A stretch of DNA of 64,000 nucleotides from Myxococcales bacterium (lineage in GTDB: Bacteria; Myxococcota; Polyangia; Nannocystales; Nannocystaceae). Where the stretch lies: positions 167,331 to 231,330 of the forward strand of contig JAEUJW010000089.1 of assembly GCA_016793465.1 (NCBI GenBank), in the 5' to 3' direction. Positions 37,649-45,981 of the stretch are shown in pieces (the first letter of the stretch is position 1; each line of letters starts with the position of its first letter). Both the position numbers and the translations under genes were made by a program. The notes under the pieces were generated by a model. The model did no database searches, had not been told where the DNA came from, and saw nothing but the letters and a program-made list of their open reading frames with translations.

Positions 37649-37664
37649 TCAACAAAACTGTTGA
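37649..37664. promoter_or_regulatory. Palindromic operator copy A (TCAAC-N6-GTTGA)
   Basis: TCAACAAAACTGTTGA, a 16-bp dyad 10 bases upstream of the ATPase start codon, between the putative promoter and the gene. An extra half-site GTTGA lies at 37675-37679. Its position would allow a bound dimer to block transcription. Confidence 0.6.
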
Positions 37665-37680
37665 CAGCAAAATCGTTGAC

Positions 37681-37709
37681 AGTCTGCCGGGGCCGGACGA
37701 GGGTGTCAA
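37681..37709 (-). promoter_or_regulatory. Putative promoter of the ATPase pair
   Basis: Read on the minus strand: consensus -35 TTGACA (37709-37704), 17-base spacer, weak -10 CAGACT (37686-37681). It lies between operator copies B and A, 43 bases or more from the start codon. The -35 is exact; the -10 matches poorly. Confidence 0.4.
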
Positions 37710-37716
37710 GGAGGAC

Positions 37717-37732
37717 TCAACGGTTTTGTTGA
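37717..37732. promoter_or_regulatory. Palindromic operator copy B
   Basis: TCAACGGTTTTGTTGA, the same TCAAC-N6-GTTGA dyad, extended by one pair to 18 bp (37716-37733). It sits seven bases upstream of the putative -35. Confidence 0.6.
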
Positions 37733-37807
37733 GTGGTTCCAGGGAGCACTTGGGGTGGCTTTTTTAGGGAATTTATCGGAATCGCGCGCGCGTTGATGGA
37801 GGGAGCG

Positions 37808-37823
37808 TCAACAGGCTTGTTGA
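37808..37823. promoter_or_regulatory. Palindromic operator copy C
   Basis: TCAACAGGCTTGTTGA, third copy of the dyad, overlapping the stop codon of the neighbouring minus-strand gene. The spacing A-B-C is 68 and 91 bases. Confidence 0.5.
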
Positions 37824-38311
37824 GCGGACGGGCGACGGCGCCGGGAGGCGGCGAGGAGGAGGACGAGGCCGAGGGGCGGCGGGTGGTCGGTGAGCGTGCA
37901 GCCGCTGCTGGCGGCGACCGCGGGCGGAGGCGGCGGCTGCTGGGCGGGCGCGGGGGTCGAGGGCGGTGCGGGCGGGGTGGTGACGGCGGGCGGTGGAGCG
38001 GGGGTGGGCTGCGGCGGCGGCGTGGGCTGCGCGGGCGTGGGCTGCGGCGCGGCCGGGGGGACGCCGTCCTTGTAGCAGTACATGGTGTAGTTCCAGCCGT
38101 GGCAGCGCTCGACCCGGCCGGACGCGCGGGCGCCCTCGTGGCAGCTGCGGGACTTGAACTCGGGGGAGGTGCAGCGCTCGCAGGTGTCCTCGAACTTCAT
38201 CGCGGCGCAGGGGTCGACGTAGTCGTCGGGCGGCGCGACGTCGGCGCGGGCCGCACCCGCGGGGACGAGGGTGGCGACGACGAGGGCGAGGAGGCGGGCC
38301 GTGGAGCGCAT
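37808..38311 (-). CDS. Cys-rich exported protein with MYXO-CTERM-like tail
   Basis: 167 aa. Signal peptide MRSTARLLALVVATLVPAGAARA, then a short domain with eight Cys (DPCAAMKFEDTCERCTSPEFKSRSCHEGARASGRVERCHGWNYTMYCYKDG), then a Pro/Thr/Ala linker. The C-terminus is SSGCTLTDHPPPLGLVLLLAASRRRRP: a Cys, a hydrophobic stretch and an Arg cluster. This resembles the MYXO-CTERM sorting signals of myxobacterial surface proteins. Its stop codon lies inside palindrome copy C. The Cys-domain function is unknown. Confidence 0.7.
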   Translation of the reverse strand: MRSTARLLALVVATLVPAGAARADVAPPDDYVDPCAAMKFEDTCERCTSPEFKSRSCHEGARASGRVERCHGWNYTMYCYKDGVPPAAPQPTPAQPTPPPQPTPAPPPAVTTPPAPPSTPAPAQQPPPPPAVAASSGCTLTDHPPPLGLVLLLAASRRRRPSAQQAC

Positions 38312-38411
38312 CGTCGGATGATGCCTCGTCGGCGGCGCGCTCGACCAGAGCGTGAGCGCGGGGGTCGATCGTGGGCGACGCGGACGGGCGCTTGACCGCG
38401 CGCGCAGGCCT

Positions 38412-38711
38412 TCAGTCGGCGGATCGCGGGGTCCTCTCGAGGGTCTCGCGGGCGGACTGGATCTCGAGCCGGCGCAGCGGGCGGATCTTCAGCAGGTACG
38501 GCCAGAGGTACGCGAGCGCGTCGTGGTGCACGATCTCGGTGGCGAGCGCGTCGGCGTGCTGCAGCGGCGAGCTGGTCGGGCCGGGCAGGCTGCGCTCGAG
38601 GTTGCCGGGGAACGCGTAGGTGGCCATGCGCCGCATGTCGTCGGCGCTGAGCATGCGCAGGAAGAGGTCGCTCAGCAGCTGGACGGGGCTCGCGGGCGGC
38701 GCGGGGGGCAT
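38412..38711 (-). CDS. Small EAD-like (effector-associated, death-fold) adaptor protein
   Basis: 99-aa all-helical protein with the pattern LLSDLFLRMLSADDMRRMATYAFPGNLERSLPG...SSPLQHADALATEIVHHDALAYLWPYLLKIRPLRRLEI. This matches the effector-associated domains of bacterial conflict systems: L-x-x-L-F-x-x-D-E-L-R-R, then L-P-G, then A-x-x-x-V-x-x-L-x-x-H/R-G-x-L, then a RPxRxxEI end. Such domains link sensor and effector proteins by homotypic contact. The start ATG 38711 lies inside the 3' end of the caspase gene (40-base overlap), indicating coupled expression. Standalone EAD proteins beside caspases support an adaptor role. The call is from pattern recognition only. Confidence 0.62.
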   Translation of the reverse strand: MPPAPPASPVQLLSDLFLRMLSADDMRRMATYAFPGNLERSLPGPTSSPLQHADALATEIVHHDALAYLWPYLLKIRPLRRLEIQSARETLERTPRSAD

Positions 38712-40714
38712 GGCTCGTCGGCGAGGATATAGGGAACGCCGAGAATTTCCACGCGCGTCGCCTCGAGGCCTGGCTCGGGGACGGGGCCGCAGTAGGTCGT
38801 GAGGCGCGGACGATCCGCGGCGGGGGTGGGCAGCGGGAGGTCGAAGGCGCCGTCGCCGAGGGCGACGATCAGCCACTCGCGCTGCGGGCCGGGCAGGTGC
38901 GCGAGGCGGTCGAACGACTCGCGGACGTGCAGCTCGTGGCCGGTCGGGACGGCGAGGCCGCCGGCGGCGTCGCGCACCCGCTCGACGCTGCGGTCGGCGC
39001 GGACGCGGTAGAGCTGGACGTGCAGCGCGCGCGCGTGGCCGGGGTTGGCGACGCGCAGGCCGAGCTCGACGCCGTCGGGCAGCGGCTCGTGGCGCTGCCA
39101 CGGGAGCGGGCGCTCGCGGGCGCGGCGGGCGTCGCGGGTCCAGGGGATCACGCGGGTGTCGGCGGCGGCGCCGGGGTGCTCGCGCGACCAGGCGAGCGCG
39201 TAGCAGCCCTGCAGGGGGCCGAGGCCGGTGTGGGTGAGCTGGGCGGCGAGGCCGGCCCAGTGCTCGAGGCGGCGCAGCGCTTTGATCAGTTCGTCGGGGG
39301 CGCGCGGGTCGGCGAGGTCGAGGCGGGCGACGAGCTGCGGCGGGGCGCCGTCGCCGTCGGGGTCGAGCTCGTCGAGCAGGTCGAGGTGGCCGGGTGGGAC
39401 GGTGAGATCGGCGACGGGCGGACGGAGGTGGAAGCTCGCGGACCGAGCCCCGGCGCTGCGGGCCTGGGGGATGTCTGCGGCGCCGTGGAGGCCGGGGTAC
39501 GGGGAGGCGGCGCCGTAGATGCCGGGGTGCGGGGGACCGGGTCGGCGGGTGTGGAGATCGGCGGCGTGGAGCGTGCGACGGGCGGCGAGCGTGCGGGTCT
39601 CGGCGATGGCGCCGTCGTCCGGGTGGCTGGCGAGGCGGGCGGCGAGTTCGGTGTCGGCGCGGCGGATCCGGCGGGCGATCAGCGCTCGCGGGAGCTCGGC
39701 GAGGGAGAGCGTGGGCTCGAGGGCGGCCGTGAAGGCCTCGGAGTCGCGGACTGTGGCGGTGGCGAGCTCGATGTCGGGGGCGGTGTAGGCGAGCAGCTCG
39801 ACGGTGTCGCCGTCGTCGAAGCCGTGGGCGCGGCCGGCGGCGAGGCGGAGCGCGGGGCCGCGGCGATCGACGTGGACGTGCTCGGCGGGGAGCGGTGCGG
39901 ACGTGGCGGTGAAGGGCAGGGTGTCGCGGTCGCCCTCGAGGCCGGGGCGCTGCTCGGGGCAGACGGCCTGGACGCGCTGGCGCACGAGGCGGAGCAGCGG
40001 GTCCCAGGCGAGGTGTCGCAGGGCGTCGTCGTCGAGGGCGTCGGCGAGGGCGGCGGTGAAGTGCAGGAGGCCGCTGGTGAGGTCGTAGTAGGCCAGCTCG
40101 CTGGCGCTGCTGGCGACCAGGCGCACGACGACGGGGCGGCGCGGGGCGATGCCCTGTTTGGGCTGCATGCGGCGCAGCTCGATGCGCTCGCCGGCCCGCC
40201 GGGCGACGGCGGCGACGGCGGCGCGGTCGTCGGCGTCGCTGGTGTCGCGGGTCGGCTGGTCGGCGACGGTGAGGCCGGCGGCGTGGCAGCAGTCGAAGAT
40301 CGCGGTGACGGTGTCGCACAGGCGGGCGAGGGCGCGGAGCAGCAGGCGCAGCTCGCCGCCGAGCAGGCCGTTGAAGTGGTCGGCGTCGGAGTCGGCGATG
40401 TCCATCGGCTCGAGCAGCGGGTGCGAGACCGAGGGTACGAGCGAGGCGAGGCTGGGCCGGTCGGGGAACAGGTTGCCGTGGCCGGCGTAGTAGAGGACGA
40501 CGGTGTCGCCCGGCTCGACCCTGGCGAGCAGGGCGTCGAAGGCGGCGACGATCGCCGCGCGGGTGGCCGACTGGCCGACGAGCACGCCGGCGTCGGGGAC
40601 GACGAAGCCCCGCCGCGCGAGGCAGGCACGCATGCGCGTGACGCTGGCCTCGGCGGCGGTGAGCCCGTTGCGCGGGCTGCCGATCAGCAGGGCGTGGCGA
40701 GTCGCGGCGGGCAT
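38672..40714 (-). CDS. Caspase-family (C14) peptidase with DUF4384-like region
   Basis: 680 aa. The N-terminal 270 aa are a caspase/metacaspase domain: RHALLIGSPRNGLTAAEASV, RAAIVAAFDALLA, catalytic His79 in VLYYAGHGN, then catalytic Cys143 in AIFDCCHAAG. A beta-rich middle follows (VELLAYTAPDIELATATV). The C-terminal third contains PDGVELGLRVANPGHARALHVQLYRVRADRSVERV, resembling the DUF4384 domain seen in caspase-associated proteins. Bacterial caspases act as suicide or activation proteases in conflict systems. It lies in the same operon as an ECF sigma factor, a Ser/Thr kinase and an EAD protein, which predicts triggered proteolysis. The catalytic dyad is intact. Confidence 0.85.
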   Translation of the reverse strand: MPAATRHALLIGSPRNGLTAAEASVTRMRACLARRGFVVPDAGVLVGQSATRAAIVAAFDALLARVEPGDTVVLYYAGHGNLFPDRPSLASLVPSVSHPLLEPMDIADSDADHFNGLLGGELRLLLRALARLCDTVTAIFDCCHAAGLTVADQPTRDTSDADDRAAVAAVARRAGERIELRRMQPKQGIAPRRPVVVRLVASSASELAYYDLTSGLLHFTAALADALDDDALRHLAWDPLLRLVRQRVQAVCPEQRPGLEGDRDTLPFTATSAPLPAEHVHVDRRGPALRLAAGRAHGFDDGDTVELLAYTAPDIELATATVRDSEAFTAALEPTLSLAELPRALIARRIRRADTELAARLASHPDDGAIAETRTLAARRTLHAADLHTRRPGPPHPGIYGAASPYPGLHGAADIPQARSAGARSASFHLRPPVADLTVPPGHLDLLDELDPDGDGAPPQLVARLDLADPRAPDELIKALRRLEHWAGLAAQLTHTGLGPLQGCYALAWSREHPGAAADTRVIPWTRDARRARERPLPWQRHEPLPDGVELGLRVANPGHARALHVQLYRVRADRSVERVRDAAGGLAVPTGHELHVRESFDRLAHLPGPQREWLIVALGDGAFDLPLPTPAADRPRLTTYCGPVPEPGLEATRVEILGVPYILADEPCPPRRPRAPSSC

Positions 40715-40733
40715 GGATCGACGGGTCGACGGA

Positions 40734-41174
40734 TCAGCCGAACATGTTGCGGTCGCCGGGGGCGCCGGGGTTGCGGATCTTGAAGCGGCGGCGGCCGTGG
40801 GCGATCTTCACCGGCGTGGTTGGATTGGCCTTGGGGATGCCGTAGACGATGGCGACGACCTCGAAGTCGTGGCCCGCGCCCATCTCGAGCGAGCTGCTGA
40901 CGTCGCCGCTGCGCCGCCAGGCGTCGAGTCGCTCGCCCGGCGGGGCCGAGAGCATGTTGAGGTAATAGTCGTACTCGGCCGAGTCTGTCGGGTCTTCGAC
41001 GACGAAGCGGACGCGCTGGGTCACGACCGGCAGGGCCGGCGGGTTCGTGAACGTGAACACGAGCTCGTCGTTGACGACCTCGGCCCGCGTGTCGTTGCAG
41101 GTGATGACGGCGGCGTCGCCGGAGAAGGAGACTTGAAGGGGTACGACGTGGATGAGGAGGTTCTCGAGTGGCAT
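40734..41174 (-). CDS. Unknown 146-aa operon protein
   Basis: Small, soluble, beta-rich protein: NLLIHVVPLQVSFSGDAAVITCNDTRAEVVNDELVFTFTNPPALP, then TQRVRFVVEDPTDSAEYDYYLNML, ending in IAHGRRRFKIRNPGAPGDRNMF. No family is recognised. Its place between the kinase-TPR gene (33 bases) and the caspase gene (19 bases) on the same strand makes it a dedicated component of that operon. It could be a recognition or inhibitory subunit; that is speculation. Confidence 0.6.
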   Translation of the reverse strand: MPLENLLIHVVPLQVSFSGDAAVITCNDTRAEVVNDELVFTFTNPPALPVVTQRVRFVVEDPTDSAEYDYYLNMLSAPPGERLDAWRRSGDVSSSLEMGAGHDFEVVAIVYGIPKANPTTPVKIAHGRRRFKIRNPGAPGDRNMFG

Positions 41175-41207
41175 GGGTGTGTCCGGGGTTGGAGGGTTCG
41201 CGGTGGG

Positions 41208-44054
41208 TTACTGTTTGTTCGACGTGTTGTCGGCCGCCTTCAGCGCGGCTTCCAGGTGCTCTTTGTCCTCGACGAGCTCGGGGTCCGGCGACCGCACCTC
41301 GGCGAGCAGGGCGTTGGTCATGTGCACGTGATCGCGGGCGCGGCCCCGCTGTGCCAGCGCCTCGAACGCGATGGCGAGATCGAGGTGCGTCCGTGCCCGG
41401 GTGGCAGGATCTGCCCGCGTCTGGCGCTGGAGAGCCTCCTGGAGGTACGGCAGCGCCCTTTTGGGGTCTTCGAGGTGGAGATGCTGCACGCCCAGGAAGA
41501 CGAGGGGGTCGGCGCGTTGTGGATCGTCGTCCGGGATTTCGCGTTTGTAGGAGGATAGGGCGGTGTCGGCGAGCTGTATCGCGTGTTGCGGAGCTTCTTC
41601 CGCATAGGAGACGGCGAGCGCGTATTGCATGACGCCGACCTCGGCGTGGGCCTCGCCGTGGCTGGTCCGGGCGAGCTCGATCGAGCGTTCGAGCTCGCGG
41701 CGGCCCTCGGATGGTTTGTCGAGGGCGAGATAGACGTTGCCGAGGATGCGGTGCGGTTTCCACAGCGCGGGGTGAGATTCGCCGTCCTGGACTCGATATG
41801 CGGCTGTGTAATTTTCGAGGGATCGCCGGGCGTGGACCAGAGCGTCGTTCGGCTTGTCCTCGGCCAGGGCGAGGGCGGCGAGGTTCAAGTAGGTGATGCC
41901 CAGGTCGAGCGTCTTCTGGCCGTCAGCGAGGCGCGTGCGGAGCTCGCGCGCCTGATCGAGCTCGTGACGAGCGCGGGATAAACGGTCGGGTGTGTGCAGG
42001 TCTTCGCGCTGGACGAACAGCAGGCCGAGGTCGCTGTGGTAGTCGGCGACGAGGCGTGACGAGGGCGGGAGCTTGCCGAGGCGGCTACGGGCGACCGTGG
42101 ACCAGGAGAGGCCGGAGTCGGCGGGGAGCGAGTGAACGAGGGCGTGGAGCTTGGTCGTGCGGGTCGCGGCTTCGAATGTGAGGACGTCGCAGTCTGCCGT
42201 CTCGGACAGCCTGTACGCGGCCTCGAGGGCGGCGGAGGCGTCGGGTCCCTGGTTCAGTTCGGTGAGGGTGCGGCCGCGGAGGAGCTGGGCCTCGGCGGCG
42301 AGGCGGGGGCGGTCGGTCGTGGCGTTCAGGAGGTCGGCGGCGGCGGCGGCGGCCTCGCGGTACTTGCCGGCGATCTCGAGGGCGCGGGCGTCGTCGAGGC
42401 GTTCGCGCAGGGCGGGGTCGTCGGCGCTGTCGAGGCAGGTCTGGTTGCGCTGGAAGTCGGCGTCGCAGTGCTCGAGCGGGGGGAGGAGGTCGGTGAGCGA
42501 GCTCTGGATGGTCTCGACGGTGGCGGCGTCGGCGTGTCGGAGGTTTTGGACGACGGTGGCGAGGGTGTCGCGGGCCTCGTCGAGGCAGGTGTCGCGGCGG
42601 CGGCCGACCTCGGGCTCCTGGGCGCCGCGGTCGCGGGTGGCGTCGCAGTTGTCCTGGCGGGCGACCAGCCAGCGGGCGCGGTAGTCGTCGAGGGTCTCGC
42701 GCACGTGGGCGCTGGCGGCGGTGGCGTGGGGAGAGCCGGTGGCGGCGAAGGAATTTTTGACGGCGTCGGCGTCGGCGGCGGTCCAGGCGTCGCGGAAGTC
42801 GGCGGCGATGTCTTTGCACACACCGAGCATTTGCGGGACGAACAATGCGGAGACGGCGGCGGCGGTGAGGCCGGCGAGGGCGATCGGCGGGCCGTGGGTG
42901 CGCAGCGGGTCGCGGGCGAGGTCGGCGAGCAGCGCGTCCATCGTCGGGTAGCGCTCGTCGGGGTCGACGCGAAGGCCGCGGGCGAGCGCCTTGAAGACGC
43001 CGCGCGGCACGACGATTTTGTTTGGTCTTATCAAAGCGCCGACTTTTAACCCGGCGTGGAGGGAGGCCCAGCTCGGCGGGGCGGTCGGGGTGGTGCCGAT
43101 GGCGCCGTGGGATCCGGCGGTGGCCTCGCGGCCGGCGAGGGCGGGGTCGGGTTTGGCGTAGGGGTGGCCGCCGTAGAGGGCCTGGTAGAGGGCGACGCAA
43201 TAATTGAATTGATCGCTGCGGGCGTCGGCGCGGGCGCCCTCGAGCTGCTCGGGGGCGAGGTAGAAGGGGGTGCCGGCGATCTTGGTGGTGTCGGTGAGCT
43301 GGGTGGCGAGGATGACGTCGGTGATCGTGCCGGTCGGGGCGGTGCGCACGCCGGGGGCGACGGTGAGGCCGAAGTCGGTGAGCTTGGGTCGGCCGCGGGC
43401 GTCGAGCAGGACGTTGTGCGGCTTGAAGTCGCGGTGGACGAGGCCGGCCTTGTGGATCGCGGCGAGGCCGCGGCCGGCGGCGAGGTAGAGGCGGAGGATC
43501 TCGCGCCAGGTGCGGGGCTCGCGGAGCTGCCAGTCGCGCAGGGTGCCGCCGGGCACGTGCTCCATCACCAGGAAGAGGCGGTCGGCGAGCACGCCGTGGT
43601 CGTAGACGCCGACGATGTTCTCATCGTTGAGCCTGGCGAGCGCCTGGGCCTCTCGCTGCACGCGCTGGCGCTCGCCGTCGTCGTGGTGGGCGCGGAGGAA
43701 GATCTTGAAGGCGACGTGGCGGCCGAGCCTGGTGTCGGTGGCGAGGTACACGTCGGCGCTGCCGCCTCGACCGAGGCGCTCGGCGGTGTGCACGACGTAG
43801 CGCTCGGGGACGGGCTCGGCGGTGGTCGCGGGCTCCGTCGCGGGCGGGGGGGACTGGAAGAGGAGGGAGTGGGCCTGATTCTCGAGGTCGCGGCCCTCGC
43901 GGTCGTTCATCACCGCCGACTTTGCCCCGAAAAGCCGGGCGAAGGCAGCGTCCTCGAGGCGGCGGCCGTCGCTGTCCTGCGGTTCGGCGGCGTCGCAGAC
44001 GCTGCGTGCCCAGCGGTCGGTGGGGTACACGGGGTCGTCGTTCGTCACGGACAT
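41208..44054 (-). CDS. Membrane Ser/Thr protein kinase with TPR sensor domain
   Basis: 948 aa. An N-terminal spacer of about 85 aa leads to a Hanks-type kinase: glycine loop LGRGGSADVYLA, Lys in HVAFKIFLR, catalytic loop LVHRDFKPHNVLL, DFG in LTDFGLTV, and APE-equivalent FYLAPEQL. A transmembrane helix follows (PIALAGLTAAAVSALFVPQML). The extracytoplasmic 500 aa contain a Cys-bearing helical part and TPR/NPR-like repeats (ARHELDQARELRTRLADGQKTLDLGITYLNLAAL; GVMQYALAVSYAEEAPQHAIQLADTAL). The ATG overlaps the sigma-factor stop by 10 bases. Sensor-type kinase control of the caspase genes downstream is inferred. Confidence 0.88.
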   Translation of the reverse strand: MSVTNDDPVYPTDRWARSVCDAAEPQDSDGRRLEDAAFARLFGAKSAVMNDREGRDLENQAHSLLFQSPPPATEPATTAEPVPERYVVHTAERLGRGGSADVYLATDTRLGRHVAFKIFLRAHHDDGERQRVQREAQALARLNDENIVGVYDHGVLADRLFLVMEHVPGGTLRDWQLREPRTWREILRLYLAAGRGLAAIHKAGLVHRDFKPHNVLLDARGRPKLTDFGLTVAPGVRTAPTGTITDVILATQLTDTTKIAGTPFYLAPEQLEGARADARSDQFNYCVALYQALYGGHPYAKPDPALAGREATAGSHGAIGTTPTAPPSWASLHAGLKVGALIRPNKIVVPRGVFKALARGLRVDPDERYPTMDALLADLARDPLRTHGPPIALAGLTAAAVSALFVPQMLGVCKDIAADFRDAWTAADADAVKNSFAATGSPHATAASAHVRETLDDYRARWLVARQDNCDATRDRGAQEPEVGRRRDTCLDEARDTLATVVQNLRHADAATVETIQSSLTDLLPPLEHCDADFQRNQTCLDSADDPALRERLDDARALEIAGKYREAAAAAADLLNATTDRPRLAAEAQLLRGRTLTELNQGPDASAALEAAYRLSETADCDVLTFEAATRTTKLHALVHSLPADSGLSWSTVARSRLGKLPPSSRLVADYHSDLGLLFVQREDLHTPDRLSRARHELDQARELRTRLADGQKTLDLGITYLNLAALALAEDKPNDALVHARRSLENYTAAYRVQDGESHPALWKPHRILGNVYLALDKPSEGRRELERSIELARTSHGEAHAEVGVMQYALAVSYAEEAPQHAIQLADTALSSYKREIPDDDPQRADPLVFLGVQHLHLEDPKRALPYLQEALQRQTRADPATRARTHLDLAIAFEALAQRGRARDHVHMTNALLAEVRSPDPELVEDKEHLEAALKAADNTSNKQ

Positions 44055-44734
44055 GCCGTGCCTGTGGCGTCGCGCGGGCCGGCGGATCGGTCGACGCCCT
44101 GCGCGCCGGCGATGAAGTCGCGGACGCCCTGCTGCCAGGCGGACAGCGACATGGTGGTGGTCGTGAGCAGCTCGGGGGAGTCGGCGAGCTCGGCGAGCTG
44201 TTTTTGTAGGGCGCTGCGCCCGAGCTGCAGGCGGCTGCGCACGGTGCCCTTCGGCAGGCCGAGGATGCCGGCGATCTCGTCGCACGAGATCTTCTCCCAG
44301 TAGTTGAGCTCGAACAGGACCTGGTACTTGAAGTCGAGGCGGCGCAGGGCCTTCATGAGGAGGCGCTGCTCGTCGCTCAGCTCGAGCAGGTAGACGGGGT
44401 CGGGCTCGACCGACTCGAGCGAGGCGATCCACTCGTCGGCGCCGAGCTCGAGCGGGCGCCGCTCGTCGCGGAAGAACCGCGTCATGGTGTAGAAGGCCAC
44501 GCCGAGCAGCCAGCCGCGCACGCTGCCGGTGACCGCGCGGTCGGCCCGGTTCTCTTGCACGGCGAGGAAGGTCTTCTGCACGAGGTCGAGGATCTGCTTG
44601 CGGTCGCGGACGTTGCGGCGAAACAGGTTGGTGACCGCGGTCTTGTGGCGGATAAACAGCTCCTGGCCGGCGGAGCGGTCTCCGGTGCGCCAGGCGTCGA
44701 GCAGCTGGTGGTCGGTCATGTCGCTGGGCTTCAT
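44045..44734 (-). CDS. ECF-type RNA polymerase sigma factor
   Basis: 229 aa. Region 2: LDAWRTGDRSAGQELFIRHKTAVTNLFRRNVRDRKQILDLVQKTFLAVQ, the sigma-70-like -10 recognition helices. Region 4: ALRRLDFKYQVLFELNYWEKISCDEIAGILGLPKGTVRSRLQLGRSALQ, a clear helix-turn-helix. A 50-aa C-terminal extension follows. It is the first gene of the kinase/caspase operon and is stop/start-coupled to the kinase. No anti-sigma factor is visible nearby; the kinase may take that role, as in the serine/threonine-kinase-linked ECF groups. Confidence 0.88.
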   Translation of the reverse strand: MKPSDMTDHQLLDAWRTGDRSAGQELFIRHKTAVTNLFRRNVRDRKQILDLVQKTFLAVQENRADRAVTGSVRGWLLGVAFYTMTRFFRDERRPLELGADEWIASLESVEPDPVYLLELSDEQRLLMKALRRLDFKYQVLFELNYWEKISCDEIAGILGLPKGTVRSRLQLGRSALQKQLAELADSPELLTTTTMSLSAWQQGVRDFIAGAQGVDRSAGPRDATGTACP

Positions 44735-44889
44735 CGTCTGCGCCTTCTGCGCGCGGGGACGGTGCGTCCGTGGCCCGTGCGCAGGGGCGATGTGCCGACG
44801 AGCGCGCTGGCCGATCAGCCGGGCGGAAAAAAAACCGGCGGCGGTCGCGAGGGGTGTCAGGCGCCCCGGAGGCCCGGCGTTCGGGCGGC

Positions 44890-45900
44890 ATGCGCAGCCG
44901 TCGGGTCGCCATCGAGAGCCCCTGTCACGAGTCCTGGGACGCCATGGAGGGCGATGCCGAGCGCCGCTTCTGCGGCGTGTGCGAGAAGCACGTCCACAAC
45001 CTCTCGGCCATGAACCACGACGACGCGCAGGCGCTGCTGTCGCGCACGGCGGACGAGCACCTGTGCGTGCGCTACTCGGCGGAGAGCGACGGGACCATCC
45101 GCTTCCGCGACCTCGTGCCGATGGCGCGCCTGACCCGAGGGATCAAGCGGGTGGCCTTCGCGGCGGCGATGCTGGCGGCCTGCTCGCCGCAGGTCGACCC
45201 GGTGGCGGGGCTCGGCGACGTGGCGATCTCGTCGGTCCAGGCCTCGATGGTGGTGGCGACCCCGGACGGCGGCTGCAACGTGACGACCGGGCCGTTCACG
45301 ACGTTCCACTTCCCGGCCGGGCACGCGCTGTGCGGGCCGGCGGACGCGGCGGTGGTCGCGGCTCCGCCGGTGGCGCCGTCGCCGTTCCCGGCGGTCGAGC
45401 CGAGCGTGCCGGTGCCGGTGTCGATGGTGGAGCCGGCGCCGGTGCCGATGATGGGGCAGGCGATCGCGGTGCCCGAGCCGGTCGACCCGTTCGTGCCGTG
45501 CGACCCGAAGCCGTCGTACGTGCCGCCGCCGCCGGTGCAGCCGGGGTTCGCTCCGCCGCCGCCGGGGGTGACGCCGGGGTTCGCTCCGCCGCCGCCGACG
45601 AGGTTCGCGCCGCCGCCCGAGCCGCGTGAGCTGATGGGGGACATCGCCACGCCCGAGCCGCCGCGGATCGAGCCGCGGCCGAGCGTGCAGGGGGGCATCC
45701 GCCCGGTCGAGCCGCCGGACGTCGAGATGGGCGAGGTGTCGATCGTCCCGCCGCCGCGGCCGCCGGTGCAGCCGGGGTTCGCTCCGCCGCCGCCGGGGGT
45801 GACGCCGGGGTTCGCTCCGCCGCCGCCGGTCGAGCGCGAGGAGATCATGGGGTCGGTGAGCCCGCCGCGGGGCGAGCGGATGGGGCGCGCGTTGCGGTGA
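44890..45900 (+). CDS. Cys-His N-terminal, Pro-rich repeat protein
   Basis: 336 aa. The N-terminus has a zinc-ribbon-like motif: IESPCHESWDAMEGDAERRFCGVCEKHVHNLSAMNHDDAQALL, which recurs in many bacterial proteins of unknown role. A hydrophobic stretch with Cys (VAFAAAMLAACSPQ) follows. The remainder is low-complexity, including two identical QPGFAPPPPGVTPGFAPPPP blocks. These are encoded by two perfectly identical 63-bp direct repeats (45535-45597, 45766-45828). ATG 44890 is chosen because the Cys motif begins there; the frame runs upstream to 44770. Envelope-associated function is inferred. Confidence 0.65.
   Translation: MRSRRVAIESPCHESWDAMEGDAERRFCGVCEKHVHNLSAMNHDDAQALLSRTADEHLCVRYSAESDGTIRFRDLVPMARLTRGIKRVAFAAAMLAACSPQVDPVAGLGDVAISSVQASMVVATPDGGCNVTTGPFTTFHFPAGHALCGPADAAVVAAPPVAPSPFPAVEPSVPVPVSMVEPAPVPMMGQAIAVPEPVDPFVPCDPKPSYVPPPPVQPGFAPPPPGVTPGFAPPPPTRFAPPPEPRELMGDIATPEPPRIEPRPSVQGGIRPVEPPDVEMGEVSIVPPPRPPVQPGFAPPPPGVTPGFAPPPPVEREEIMGSVSPPRGERMGRALR
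45535..45828 (+). repeat. Pair of identical 63-bp direct repeats
   Basis: 45535-45597 and 45766-45828 are identical base for base, including third codon positions, with starts 231 bases apart. Both encode the same Pro/Phe/Gly block in the same frame. Confidence 0.85.
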
Positions 45901-45971
45901 CGAGCGCGTCGACGCTGGAAGCAGCGTGAGACCGTGATCGGCCGCAGGCCGGTCGCGGTCTCGTGCGCTCG
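45901..45971. terminator. Bidirectional hairpin between convergent genes
   Basis: Nested inverted repeats: outer CGAGCGC / GCGCTCG (45901-45907, 45965-45971), GAGACCG / CGGTCTC (45928-45934, 45956-45962), inner CGGCC / GGCCG. It sits in the 81-base gap between two converging genes, so it probably ends transcription in both directions. No T-tract is present. Confidence 0.55.
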
Positions 45972-45981
45972 TCGGCGGCGC

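Noticed and set aside
37660..37679. Two TTGACA-like boxes on the plus strand
   Set aside because: Both are parts of the palindrome and its half-site, with no -10 at correct spacing and no plus-strand gene downstream.
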